Origin: Symbiodinium natans
Taxonomy: Eukaryota > Sar > Dinophyceae > Suessiales > Symbiodiniaceae
Assembly: GCA_905221605.1 (NCBI GenBank)
Contig: CAJNDS010002729.1
Location: forward strand, 72,187-136,186
Length of the DNA: 64,000 nucleotides
Reading direction: 5' to 3'
Part shown: positions 49,490 to 61,500 of the stretch, piece after piece
Position numbering within the stretch: the stretch's first letter is position 1
How the letters are laid out: every line of letters starts with the position of its first letter
Program-made: the position numbers and the translations under genes
The notes under the pieces: generated by a model
The model's database searches: none
What the model was told of the DNA's origin: nothing
What the model saw: the letters and a program-made list of their open reading frames with translations, nothing else

Positions 49490-49545
49490 ATGGCGAAGCT
49501 ACGTCGTCGACGTGTGGGCGCTGTGGCGATTTTACTGGCGCCTCG
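49490..49545 (+). CDS. Gene B probable first exon (start codon)
   Basis: ATG in the context CAACCATGG; M-A-K-L-R-R-R-R-V-G-A-V-A-I-L-L-A-P, a basic then hydrophobic N-terminus like a signal or anchor. Possible donors: GC at 49546 or GTGCGT at 49551. No upstream in-frame continuation was needed. Confidence 0.45.
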
Positions 49546-52500
49546 GCCATGTGCGTTGAGGGTTCAGGATTTTACAGGGCTTCCTAAACCCTAGGGTTTA
49601 GGGTTTAGGGTTTCGGGTTTAGGGTCTAGGGTTTGGGGTTTCGGGTTGAATGGTATCCCGAGCCCGAAACCTAAACCCGCCCAAAACCTTTCTTAGGCTC
49701 GACGATGAAGCACAGCGCCGCCGAATGTGAGATTCCCTCATCAACCCCATTCAAGCAAACGTGGAAACCCTAAACCCTGAACCCGCTATAAACACTATAA
49801 ACCCTATAAACCCTAAAAACCCTTAAAACCCTATAAACCCTATAAACCCTAAAAACCCTATAAACACCCTATAAACACCCTAAAAACCCTATAAACCCTA
49901 TAAACCCTATAAACCCTAAAAACCCTAAAAACTCTAAAAACCCTAAAGACCCTAAAGACCCTAAAAACCCTAGAGACCCTAAAAACCCCAAAAACCCTAA
50001 AAAACCCTAAAACCCTAAAATCCCAAAAAACCCTAAAACCCCTAAAAACCCTAAAAACCCTCCAAACGCCAAAAACCCCAAAAACCCTAAACCCTAAACC
50101 CAGTTGCTGGCCCTGCGCCTGGGCCGTGGGTTCCTGGGCGCTTCCGCGCCCGCGCAGCGGCGGCTGGCTCGTCGGGCAGAGGCGAAGGAGCTGGAGGTTG
50201 GGCTTGGGGTTTGGGGTTTAGGGTTTAGGGTTTCGGCTTTAGGGTTTAGGGTTTAGGGTTTAATCAGGGTTTAGGGTTTTGGGTTTAGGCTTTAGTGTTT
50301 AGGGTTTAGGGTTTAGGGTTTAATTAGGGTTTAGGGTTTGGGCTTTAGGGTGACGGTTTAGGGTTCAGGGTTTAGGGTTTAGGGTTTAGGGTGTAGGGTG
50401 TAGGGTTTAGGGTTTAGGGTGACGGTTCAGGGTTTAGGGTTTAGGGTCTAGGGTTTAGGGTTTAGGGTTTCGGGTTTCGGGTTTAGGGTTTAGTGGTCCC
50501 GCTTTGCCCCTTGCTCTCCGCCGCATGGCGAGCGTGGCGTCACGAGTCTGTAGTAACAAGCCAAGGGCTTCAAGTCTATTGTAGGGTTTAGGGTTGAGGG
50601 TTGAGGGTTGAGGGTTGAGGGTTAGAATTAGGGTTAAGGTTTCGGGCTTAGGGTCTTAGGACTTATGGTGTTAGGTTCTTCAGGGCTTGTGGTGCATTTT
50701 CGGGTTCAGAGTGTGTGTTTACAGGGTTTAGAGTCTAGTGTTTGGGCTTAGGATTGAGGGTTAAACAGGAAACTAAGTCTTCAGTTCTTGGGTTGCAAAC
50801 CCTGAACCCTAAACCCTAAACCCTAAACCCTAAACCCTAAACCCTAAACCCTAAACCCTAAACCCTAAACCCTAAACCCTGGCTTCGGAGCCCCGAGCCC
50901 CTTCAGGCCACCGACAGCAAGATCGCGCAGGAGCTGCCCGGGAAGGTGGGCCGCTTGCAGTGCCGCGGTTGTGGCTCAGGGTACGTGGGGTTTAGGGTTT
51001 AGGGTTTAGGGTTAAGGGTTAAGGGTTTAGGGTTTAGGGTTAAGGGTTTAGAGTTTAGGGTTTGGGGCTTAGGGACTCGGGTTTAGGATTTAGGGTTTAG
51101 GGCTTAGGGTTTAGGGTCTAGGGTTTAGGGTTTATAGGGTTCAAGGTTCGGGGGGTTTAGGGGTTCGGGTTTACTGGGTTTCGCCTCCCAACCACATGTA
51201 ACGCCGCATTCCGGCGGAGCCCGCTAAAAGAAAGCGTCGAGCTTTCCAAGCTCTGACCAGTCTGGGGGTTAGGGTTTAGGGTTTAGGGTTTAGAGCTTAG
51301 GGTTTAGGGTTTGCTGACGACGAGGACTGTGGGGTGTCTGCTTGCCAGTGCGTGCGAATGGCCGGAGCATCCATTCCCGCGCGATGATAACGTCCCTGTT
51401 ACCAGGGCGTGCGAATTGTGTGAGTATCCGTTCCCGCGCGATGATAATGTCCATGTTACCCGTGCTTGCGAAAAGCCAGAGCATGCAGCATCCATGCCCG
51501 TGCGATGAAAGCGTTCATGCTTCCAGCGGGTGCGAATGGCCAGAGCTTCCATGCGTGAGCAAACAAGCTTGGCCGGGACGGTGCCATGAATGTGAGAAAG
51601 TCCTTCCTGGCATTACAATGGGCCCTAAACCCTAAACCCTAAACCCTAAACCCTAAACCCTAAACCCTAAACCCTAAACCCTAAACCCTAAACCAATAAC
51701 CAATAAACTAAACCCTAAGGCAGAACGTTTTGCAGGCCTTTCATGCCTTTCAGATATGGCGCAACGATCGACTCGGGGAGAATGCCTCGTTCAGCTTGCA
51801 AGCGCACGCCCGTGGGAGGGTCTTAACTAGTGACACTTGGAAGGTTAGGGTTTAGGGTTTAGGGTTTAGGGTTTAGGGTTTAGGGTTTAGGGTTTAGGGT
51901 TTAGGGTTTAGGGTTTAGGGTTTAGGGTTTAGGGTTTCGGGTTGGTTCAGGGCTTTACGGGTAAGAGCTCAGGGTTCGCGAAACCCCCAGAAGCCTTCAA
52001 CGTTTGTCCCTTCTACAAGCTAAGGTCTTAGTCTTGGGTTTCAAACCCTAAACCCTAAACCCTAAACCCTAAACCCTAAACCCTAAACCCTAAACCCGAA
52101 ACCCTACACCCTAAACCCTAAACCCTAAACCCTAAACCCTAAACCTTAAACCCTAAACCCTAATTAAACCTGTTCAGGCAGCTGACAGCAAGATCCCCCA
52201 GGAGCCACCCAGCAAGGCAGCGATCCGCACTACCAAGTTGCAGGCTTAAGGGTTTAGGGTTTAGGGTTTAGGGTCTTGATGTTTAGGGTTTAGGGTTTAG
52301 GGTCTTGGGGTTTGGGAATTGGGTTTTGGGTTTAGGTTTCTAGGTCTCCCAGTGGGCCCCTTTTTTTCCCTTTTTGGGGTCTTGGGTTCCTTATAACACT
52401 ACCCAATGCCAAAAAGGGGAGCCCTTATGATTCCTAGGTTACTGGGGGAGCTCAGAGTTGAAAGTTCGCAGATCGCGATCCCCCCCCGAACCTTTCACCC

Positions 52501-55500
52501 CTGAGCCTTACAACCCTAAACCCTAAACCCTAAACCCTAAACCCTAAACCCTGAACCCTGAACCCTAAACCCTAAACCCTAAACCCTAAACCTTAAACCC
52601 AAAACCCTTTTCCTTGGAAACTCCCTCTGAAGCCCTAAACCTCTAAACCCCTAAACTTTAAGGGTTTGGGGCCTATACCCTTACGCCCCTAAACCCCTAA
52701 GCGCCCAAGCCCCTAGAGGCAAATAAAGGCAAAAGTTACCCTAAACCCTTAAACCCCTAAACCCTTAAGCCCCTAAGCCCCGAAGCCCCAAATACAGGCA
52801 AAAGTTCGTACTTAAGCAAACCCCTAAACCCTTACACGCCTGAAGCCTAGCCCGTAAACCCCTAAGCCCTAAACAAAGGCAAAAGTTCGAGCTTGAGTTT
52901 AGAAACCCTAAACCCTAACCCCTAAACCCTAAAAGCTTGAGTTTCGAAAGCCGTGTCAGGGCACTCGCAGCAAGGTCGCCCGGGAGCCCAGCAAGGCGGC
53001 TAAACCGCTCCAGCAATATGGGGGTTTAGGGTTTAGGGTTTAGGGTTTAGGGTTTAGGGGTTTAGAGTTTAGGGTTTAGGGTTTAGGGTTTGGACCCCTA
53101 ATATAGACCCCCAAGCAGAAATCCTATAGTAAGGACCCCAATAACGTACCCCTATTTTCGTGCAACCCCATATAGGGGTCGGAATAATTACTACACAGTG
53201 TTCCCTTGTGGTCCCTTGGAAACCATACTATAATATATACCCCCCAAAACCCTATTCTAAAAATTCAGGCCCTTATGCTGCGGTATCATGCCGTGATGCA
53301 GAGTTTAGGGCCAGGGTTCTTCTGGTTTAGGACTCAGGGTTCTTGTTGATGTTGAAGGTTTGTGTAAGTTTAGGGCTTAGTAGTGTTTTTGGTTTAGGGT
53401 TCAGGGAGCACGAAATTCCTCAAGCGAAAGACCCTAAACCCCTACAACCCTAGAAACCATTATAAAGCCCTGACCCCCTTAAATCCTTTACATCTTGCTA
53501 AACCCTAGATGACTATATAAACCCTAAAGCCCTATATGTACCCTGTATACCACAGTATCAACCCCAGAATTGTATATGAAGCAGGGTTAATATTACTGTT
53601 CTTGCTGAGTGTATGTAAGCTTCCTTTTTTAATATTGGTGAGTGTATATATTTGGTGTCCTTTTGGGGGTACAAGAAATATAAACCCTACTTCATATGAG
53701 CAAAGAGAAGCCATACAAACCCCTAAGATGCTTGCCATCCTAGTCGGGCAATAGGCAGTAAACACTTCGTGGGTTCGGGTATTGGGGACTCCACATAGGG
53801 GTTCGGGTTTGGGGCTTTGGGGTTTACGGAGTTCATATAGGGTTTATGGGGTTGATAGGTTTCATAGGGCGGCTGGCTGATGTGCGGCGGCAGAAGCGAA
53901 GGCAGGGATTGGAGCACGGGGAAGACGCTGCGTCGGACTCGGACATGGATGAGGATGTTCATGGCGGGAGGCACAGTCTGAAGCGGAACTTCCTGGCAAA
54001 GGTCCTTGGCCCCATAGCCGACTAAGCCGGCGACTACGAGCTGTTGCAGTTCGTCTTCGACCTGTCGGTGTGGTCGGATGTCGGAGGGAAGAAAGGCGCT
54101 CTCAGACACATCCCTATGTGGCAGGCCATGAAGGGCGCGCCTTGGACGCCTCAGTACTGGAAGGTGCGCCACGCCGCGGCGCTGGACATGCAGGCGCAAT
54201 GCGGCTTCCCCGTGGCATTCCTGACTTGGGCACCCTTCGAATGGTTTTTTTAGGGTTTGTAGGTTTTCTAGGGTTTATAGGTTTCATTGGGTTCATAGAG
54301 TTTATAGGTTTCATAGGGTCTAGAATTATAGGGTTTATAGGTTTCATAGGGTTTAGGACTTGAGGCTTAGGGTTCAGGGCTTCACCCTCAGCAGCCTTCA
54401 GGCCACTGGCAGCAAGATCGCCCAGGAGCCCGACAAGGCACCTCTAAGTGGGTTTAGGGCTAGGGTTTAGTGTTTGGGCAAGGGTTTCGGGTTTAGGGTT
54501 CAGGGTTCAGGGTTTTCTGTGGGGAATACGCATAGAAGCCCAACAGAAGCCTCTCAACCCTACCCGTAAGCCGCTAAACCCGAGGCCCTCAAACCCTGAG
54601 CCCCTAACACCTATATGAACCCTGGACCCTCAACCCTGCAAGTCTTTTGGGGGATCGGGCTGCGAGTGCGGGTGTTCTCAAGGCTCCCCAAAAAGCCCGA
54701 TCAAACAAAGTGCCACTCTGGAAATGACCAAGCGTATAGCGTCCTCAAGGGAGGGGAGGTTCAAGGGGGCTAGGGTTTAGGGTTTAGGGCTAGGGTTTAG
54801 GGTTTAGGGCTAGGGCTTAGGGTTTAGGGTTTAGGGCTAGGGTTCAGGGTCTAGGGTTTAGGGCTAGGGTACCGCGGGCACTTCGGGAACCATAGGGAAG
54901 CTCAGGGAGCCTTCGGGAGTAGTGGGGAGTACGTATTAGGGAACCTTGGGTTACATACCCCCCTTGAACCCTAAACCCTAAACCCTCAACCCTCAACCCT
55001 AAACCCTATAATAGACTTGAAGCCCTGGGCTTGTTACTACAGACTCGCGACGCCACGCTCGCCATGCGGCGGAGAGCAAGGGGCAAAGCGGGACCACTAC
55101 CGGTGCCAAGACTGTCACTATCAAGTTACCCACAGCGAAAACCTACGGGATATAGCACCTGACCACGTTTACGAGAAGACCGATCGCAATGGGCCGTCGT
55201 CGTGGAGAATGGACACAGACAATGGTTCGGACATCAGGCTAAGGGTAAAAGTAATCCGAGCTCGTGTTTAATTGGGGGCCCCCCCCCACAATAAGGAAGG
55301 CAGGGTTCCGCAATAGTTGGACCATGGCCCCGTATGGTTTCTCTATTAAAAAACAATAAGAACGTATTGAAAACAATCGGACTGTATAGAATCTCTATCA
55401 AAACTGAATAACAAAAGCAACCCCCCAAAAAAAATTCTTTGAATGTGGGGGGTTTGGCCCATACGAAATCCATCGTAATGGAAAGTAGTCTTCCGGCGGG

Positions 55501-58500
55501 AATCCGGGCAAAAAAAATTTCTTTAAATATGGGGGGTTTGATTAAACAGGAGCTCGGATTAGGTCTGAGTTTAGGGCTTCAGGTTTAGGGTTTGGGGTTT
55601 TCGGATGTTTAAGTTTTACGGTTCTAGGGTCCTTAATTAGGGCTTGAGAGTTTAAGGGCTTGATGAGGTTGGGATTTAGGGTTGTAGGTTTTTGGGTTTC
55701 AAGGGTTTACGATTAGTGTTTTAGTGTTTCAGGGTATAGGGTTTCAGAGTTTTAGGGTTGCAGGGTTTTAGGTTTCAGCGTTTCAGGGTTTTAGGGTTCT
55801 AGGTGTTGAGGGGTTTAGGGTTCAGGGGTTGAGTTTAGGGTTTTAGGGTAAATTGGTTTAGGGTTTTTGGGTTTAGGGTTTTGGGGTTGGTGCGTAGTGT
55901 TTGAGGGCTTTGGACTGGGCTAAGTTCACCCTGAGCCTTATCTGAAATTCGACGTGTGCACTACACTCCCTCTTTAAACTCTTAAGCCCTGAAAGCCCGC
56001 AAACCCTTTAGCCCTAAATCCTAAACCCCACCCTACCCTAAACCCTAACCCTAAACCCCAAACTCTTAAGCCCTAAATCCCAAACCAGACAACGTCGGAG
56101 GCCAACAAGGTGCTTGCGCAGCGGCTTGTCTAGAGTCTTTGGGAGGTTTAGGGTGTAGGGTTTAGGGTTTAGGAGTTAGGGTTTAGGGTTTAGCGGGTGG
56201 ATCTGGGGTTTAAGGTTTGGTGTAGCCCATCCCAATTGCAAGTTCTGAGTGAATCGCAGGCAATTCCTATTTGTGTTGGCCTTGAGGGTTTACGGTTTAC
56301 TTGGAGCTTCAGAGCTTACAACCCAAGTCTAACTGTACTTAAAAGCCTCCCAAGTCCTCTAACTAGGCTAGATTTTTGGGATACTAGAATCCCCTATAGA
56401 ACTGAAAGTGCACACTTTTTTGGGGCTTGTGGACTCTAAACCCTAAACCCTAAACCCTAAACCCTAAACCCTAAACCCTAAACCCTAAACCCTAAACCCT
56501 AAACCCTGAACCCTGAACCCTAAACCCTAAACCCCAAACCCTAAACCCTAAACCCTAAACCCTAAACCCTAAACCCTAAACCCTAAACCCTAAACCCTAA
56601 ACCCAGTTACCCAGGAACCTCCGAGTAGGGTTTCCGCAGGCTGGAGCCTCCAAGAAAGATTCACCATACCCCAAACCCATACCCCTTAACCTATATGAAA
56701 GGATAATGTAAGTGAGTTTCAGGGAGGATGTCACCATACCCCGATTATTTTCTTTTGAGGGGTATGTTGAATAATTCTTAGGATAATATAAGTGAGTCTC
56801 AGAGAGGATGTTACCCTACCCCTATTTTTTTCTTTTAAGGGGTATGTTGAATAATTCTTAGATGCAGTGGCCCGGGCCCTCCAAACCCAGGCCCGCCTCT
56901 AAGACCCTACAGACTCTAAACCGGAAATGTGTTGACCCTAAGCCTTATGCTCTACATACCCTAAACCCTAAACCCTAAGCCCTAAACCCTAAAACCCCTT
57001 GAGCCCTAACCTTCCCCGTGCTGTGGGCCTCAGGATAGAGACCGCCGTGGGCGATGCGGCCCGCGGGGCGGCGGAGCAGCTCACAAAAGAGGCAGGTTTA
57101 GGGTTTTGAGGGTTTAGGGTTTAGGGTTTACGGTTAAGCGGACCCGAATTTCGTTTCCGGCTTTTGAGGTTATCAGGGCTTTAGGTGCAGTGGGTTTTGG
57201 TTCAGGGTTTAGGGTTTAGGGTCTAGGTTAGAATTCGTTTCCGGCTTTTGAGGTTATAAGGGGTGTAGGGTTGGAATCAGAATGAATATATTAATTTAGT
57301 AAGTAGTTATGTAATTAGTTTAATTAACTAATTAGTTCATTCATTAGTTAGTTAATTAGTTTATGTACATATATATATGTGTATATATATATGTGTGTGT
57401 ATATGTTTATATACTTATATAACTTATCTATGTATTTGTTTACTTATACATGCCCTATCTTTAGCTGTTAGGCTGTCAAGTGAGATCCCAGCCTCAGGAT
57501 TCTGGGTTTAAGGATATTTTTGGGGCCTGCACGGGTCTAAACCTCCTCATGGTAGGGTTTAGGGTTTAGGGTTTAGGGTTTAGGGTTTAGGGTTTAGGGT
57601 TTAGGGTTTAGGGTTTAGGGTGTAGGGCTTAGGGTTTCGGGTACTTTGGACCCCTAAGCTTGCTCCCTTGGGATTGGGGACCCTTTAACAAGATCCTCTA
57701 GGGGAGTATAAGGGCCACATTAGGAGTACAGACCCTTTAACAAGGGAGTATAAGGGCCATATTAGGAGGATATTCAGGGAAGCCTCGTAGGGTACATCCT
57801 TAAAGGTCCGAGCATGACCCCTTCAAAACCCAAAAACCTTTTTCAGAAGCCCGACAACCCCTGTTAACCCCAAACCCTAAACCCTAAACTCTAAACTCTA
57901 AACCCTAAACCCTACACCCTAAACCCTAAACCCTAAACCCTAGGTTCCCTACTTCTGGACCCCTCCTCCACCCAACGTCAGGCAGCAGCCTTGCCTGCCA
58001 AGGTGGGTGTTTCTGTTGCCTGTGTCGTTTCACACTTCTCAGACCATGGGGTTTAGGGTTTAGGGTTTAGGGCTTAGCGTGACAGCCACCAAGAACCCTC
58101 AACCCGAAGAGGGCCGATCAGCTGTACCCTGCGCTGTGGTGAGTAGGGCTTAACAACTAACCCTAAACCCTAAACCCTAAACCCTAAACCCTAAACCCTA
58201 AACCCTAAACCCTAAACCCTAAACCCTAAACCCTAAACCCTTGAAACCAAACGCTTGAACCTTAGAAGCGCTCAACCTCTAAACCCTAACCCGACCCCGT
58301 TCAAGCCCTAAACCCCAAACCCCAAACCCCTACTAAACCCTAAACCCCTAAACCCGAAACCCCAAGCCCCCAAACCCCTAAACCCCAAACCCTCTCTACC
58401 ATATATGTTTAAACCTTAATTGAATTTTAGATTTTGGCCGTGTTTTTTTTTTCATAATTTGGCCGCTTTATTTTCGGAATCTGGCCGATTTATTTTCAGA

Positions 58501-61500
58501 ATTTGGCCGCTTTTATTTTCAGAAATTGGCCGCTGTATTTTCAGCTTTATTTTTCTCAATGCTACGGGATTCTCTGGCTGGCTGGGTGTTATATGAGAGC
58601 CGTAAAAATACCTTTACCAGAACACTGCTCGATCCGAAGCTGCTGAACCCTAAACCCTAAACCCGAAAACCCACCCTAAAACCTTGAAACCCTAAACCCT
58701 AAACCCTAAACCCTAAACCCTAAACCCTAAACCCTAAACCCTAAACCCTAAACCCTAAACCCTAAACCCTAAACCCTAAACCTCAGGTGAGTAGCGCCGT
58801 GGCCGAGGCTGCCAAGGCTGCAGGCCGCCACGGGATTTGTGTTCAAGGTTTAGGGTTTAGGGCTAGGGTTTAGGGTTTAGGGTTTAGGGTTTAGGGTTTA
58901 GGGGCTAGGGTTTAGGGTTTAGGCTTTGGGGTTTCAAGGTTTTAGGGTGGGTTTTAGGGTTTAGGGTTTAGGGTTTAGGGTTTAGGGTTTAGGGTTTAGG
59001 GTTTAGGGTTTAGGGTTTAGGGTTGCAATGTTTAGGATTGAAGTGTAGGCTTGGGGTTTAGGATTTCAATGTTTTAGGGTGGGCTTTAGGGTTTAGGCTT
59101 GAAGTTTAGGCTCTTCTTGGCAGGTTTTAGGGTTTGGGGTTTAGGGGTTAGGGGGGTTTTGGGGTTTGGGGTTTTAAGTTTTCAGGGCTTACTGCAGGTG
59201 CCAAAAGACGATCAAGGGCTTTTAGAGTAGAGGGTTTAGGGTCCCCAAGGGTGTTCTCTGACATCCTAAGCCCTAAACCCTAAGCCCTACACCCTGAACC
59301 CTAAACCCTAATGCCCCGTTTTTTTGTCCAGATACTCAAAGTTTTCAAGCGGCTGTTGGGCTTCAGGGTTTGCAAAGCGGTTTCAGGGTGCCGGCCTGAA
59401 GCCCTGAGGGATTTAGGGTTTAGAGTTTAGGGTTTAGGGTTTAGGGTTTAGGGTCTAGGGTCTAGGGTCTAGCGTTTGGGGCTTAGGGTGTCGGGTTCAG
59501 TCCTAGCCCTCAAGCCTAAGAGTGCAGACCTAGACACCTAGATTAGGATCTGTGACCGGATGCCCAGGGGAGAAGGTTGCAGAGGAGGCCCAGAAGAAGG
59601 CAGATCCGCTGGCTTAGGGGCTGGGGGGGTTTAGGGTTTAGGGTTTAGGGTTTCGGGTTTAGGGTTTCGGGGTTGGGAGTTGAGGGTTTCGGGGGAGATG
59701 TCTTGGGTTTGAGGTTTTGGGATGTGGGCCAGGTCTGGGTCTGGGGGTGCCTTTTTATATCAATAGGGCTGAGGGTTTCGGGTTTAGGGTTTTAGGGATT
59801 AGGGCTTAGGGTTTTGGGTTTTAGGGGGTTTAGGGGGTTTAGGGGGTTTAGGGGGTTTAGGGTTTTAGGGTTTTAGGGTTTGAGGGTTTTAGGGTTTTAG
59901 GGTTTGAGGGTTTTAGGGTTTTAGGGTTTTAGGGTTTTAGGGTTTTAGGGTTTGAGGGTTTTAGGGTTTTAGGGTTTTAGGGTTTTAGGGTTTTAGGGTT
60001 TAAACATTCTTCAGCCCTAAACCCAAACCCTAAGCTCTGAGGACGTATATATCAACAGGGCTTAGGGTTTCGTGTTTGGGGTTTCGGGTTGAAAGTTTAG
60101 GGTTCAGGGGGTAGGCAAGCCCTAAACCCTAAACCCTAAACCCTAAACCCTAAACCCTAAACCCTAAACCCTAAACCCTAAACCCTAAACCCTAAACCCT
60201 AAACCCTAAACCCTAAACCCTAAACCCTAAACCCTAAACCGCAGCTTGGTGGATGCTGTGGCCCCCGGCACTCAGTTCCTGGGAGGTGGATGCGGCCAAG
60301 GCCTCTGCCAAAGCAGAGGCCGGGCTCTCCGGGGGTTTGGGGGTTGGGGTTTGGGGGGTTGGGGTTTGGGGTTTAGGGTTTAGGGTTTGGGGTTTGGGGT
60401 TTAGGGGTTAGGGTTTAGGGTTTAGGGTTTAGGGTTTCGGGTTTGGGTTTAGGGTTTAGGATAAATTTTGGGTTTGGGGTTTGGGGTTGGGGGTTCGGGT
60501 TGGGGGTTTGGGGTTTGGGGTTGGAGTTTGGGGTTTGGGGTTTGGGGTTCGGGGTTCGGGGTTTGGGGTTTCAGCAGGGTTTGGGTTTGGGGTTTGGGGT
60601 GTGGGGTTTTGTGCTGAGGTTAAGTTGTATGGGGTTTAGCTAACGTTCAAGTGTTAGTGTTCATTGGTTAAGGTTTACATTTAGAGGTTGTCGGGATGCG
60701 GTTTAAAGGGTTTAGGAGTTTAGGGTTTAGAGTTATACAGTAAACTCCAGAAAGTTGGAAGATGATCAAAGCTGGGTTTTTTTGGTATCTTTCAGGGTAT
60801 GGGGATAAGACTGTTCCAACTTTCTGAAGTTTTTTGAAGTTTACTGTACGTAACCCCAAACCCTAAACCCTAAACCCTAAACCCTGGGATGAGTGCTCTT
60901 AGTCTCGGGTCTCTCCCCCCCTTGAAAGAACTTCATATGGTATAGGGTTTAGGGTTTAGGATTTGGGGGTTTAGTCTTTAGGGTTTTATTAGGGTTGAAC
61001 CCTAAAACCCGAAGCCAACAAGCCGGACATCCCTCCACCCCAAATAGCCCTTAACCCTAAACCCTAAACCCCAAACCCCAAACCCCAAACCCTAAACCCT
61101 AAACCCTGCCCTTGGCAGATCGATGCCCTCCCGGACAAGATCGGCAGCGCGGCCAACTCAGCAGTGGAGGCCCAGAAGAAGAAGGCCCGGCAGGGTCTAG
61201 GGTTTAGGGTTAGGGTTTAGGGTTTAGGGTTTAGGGTTTAGGGTTTGGGGTTTGGGGTTTAGGGTTTAGGGTTAGGGTTTTTGGGGGGTCGGTTTTGGAT
61301 TTAGGATTTAGGGTCTAGGGTTTAGGATTCATTCAGGGCTTAGGGTTTAGGGTTTAGAGTTATGGCTTAGGGCATAGGGTTTAGGGTTTAGGCACAGAAA
61401 CTCTCTGTCAGACTAGCCAAACCCTAAACCCTAAACCCTAAACCCTAAACCCTAAACCCTAAACCCTAAACCCTAAACCCTAAACCCTAAACCCTAAACT

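Larger units (their letters stand above)
52996..54401 (+). other. Gene B intron hosting transposon remnants
   Basis: Starts with TTTAGGG (53023-53090), then elements F, E and G and a Helitron-like fragment. The 3' part lacks a clear CCCTAAA arm. Confidence 0.6.
54438..56088 (+). other. Gene B intron with MITEs
   Basis: TTTAGGG runs (54450-54520, 54768-54870), repeat D (54867-54968), repeat K (55004-55096), a TA-flanked MITE (55254-55559) and degenerate TTTAGGG-type sequence to 55890; CCCTAAA-type units before the acceptor. An open frame 55017-55271 runs through repeat K and has no recognised domain. Confidence 0.55.
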
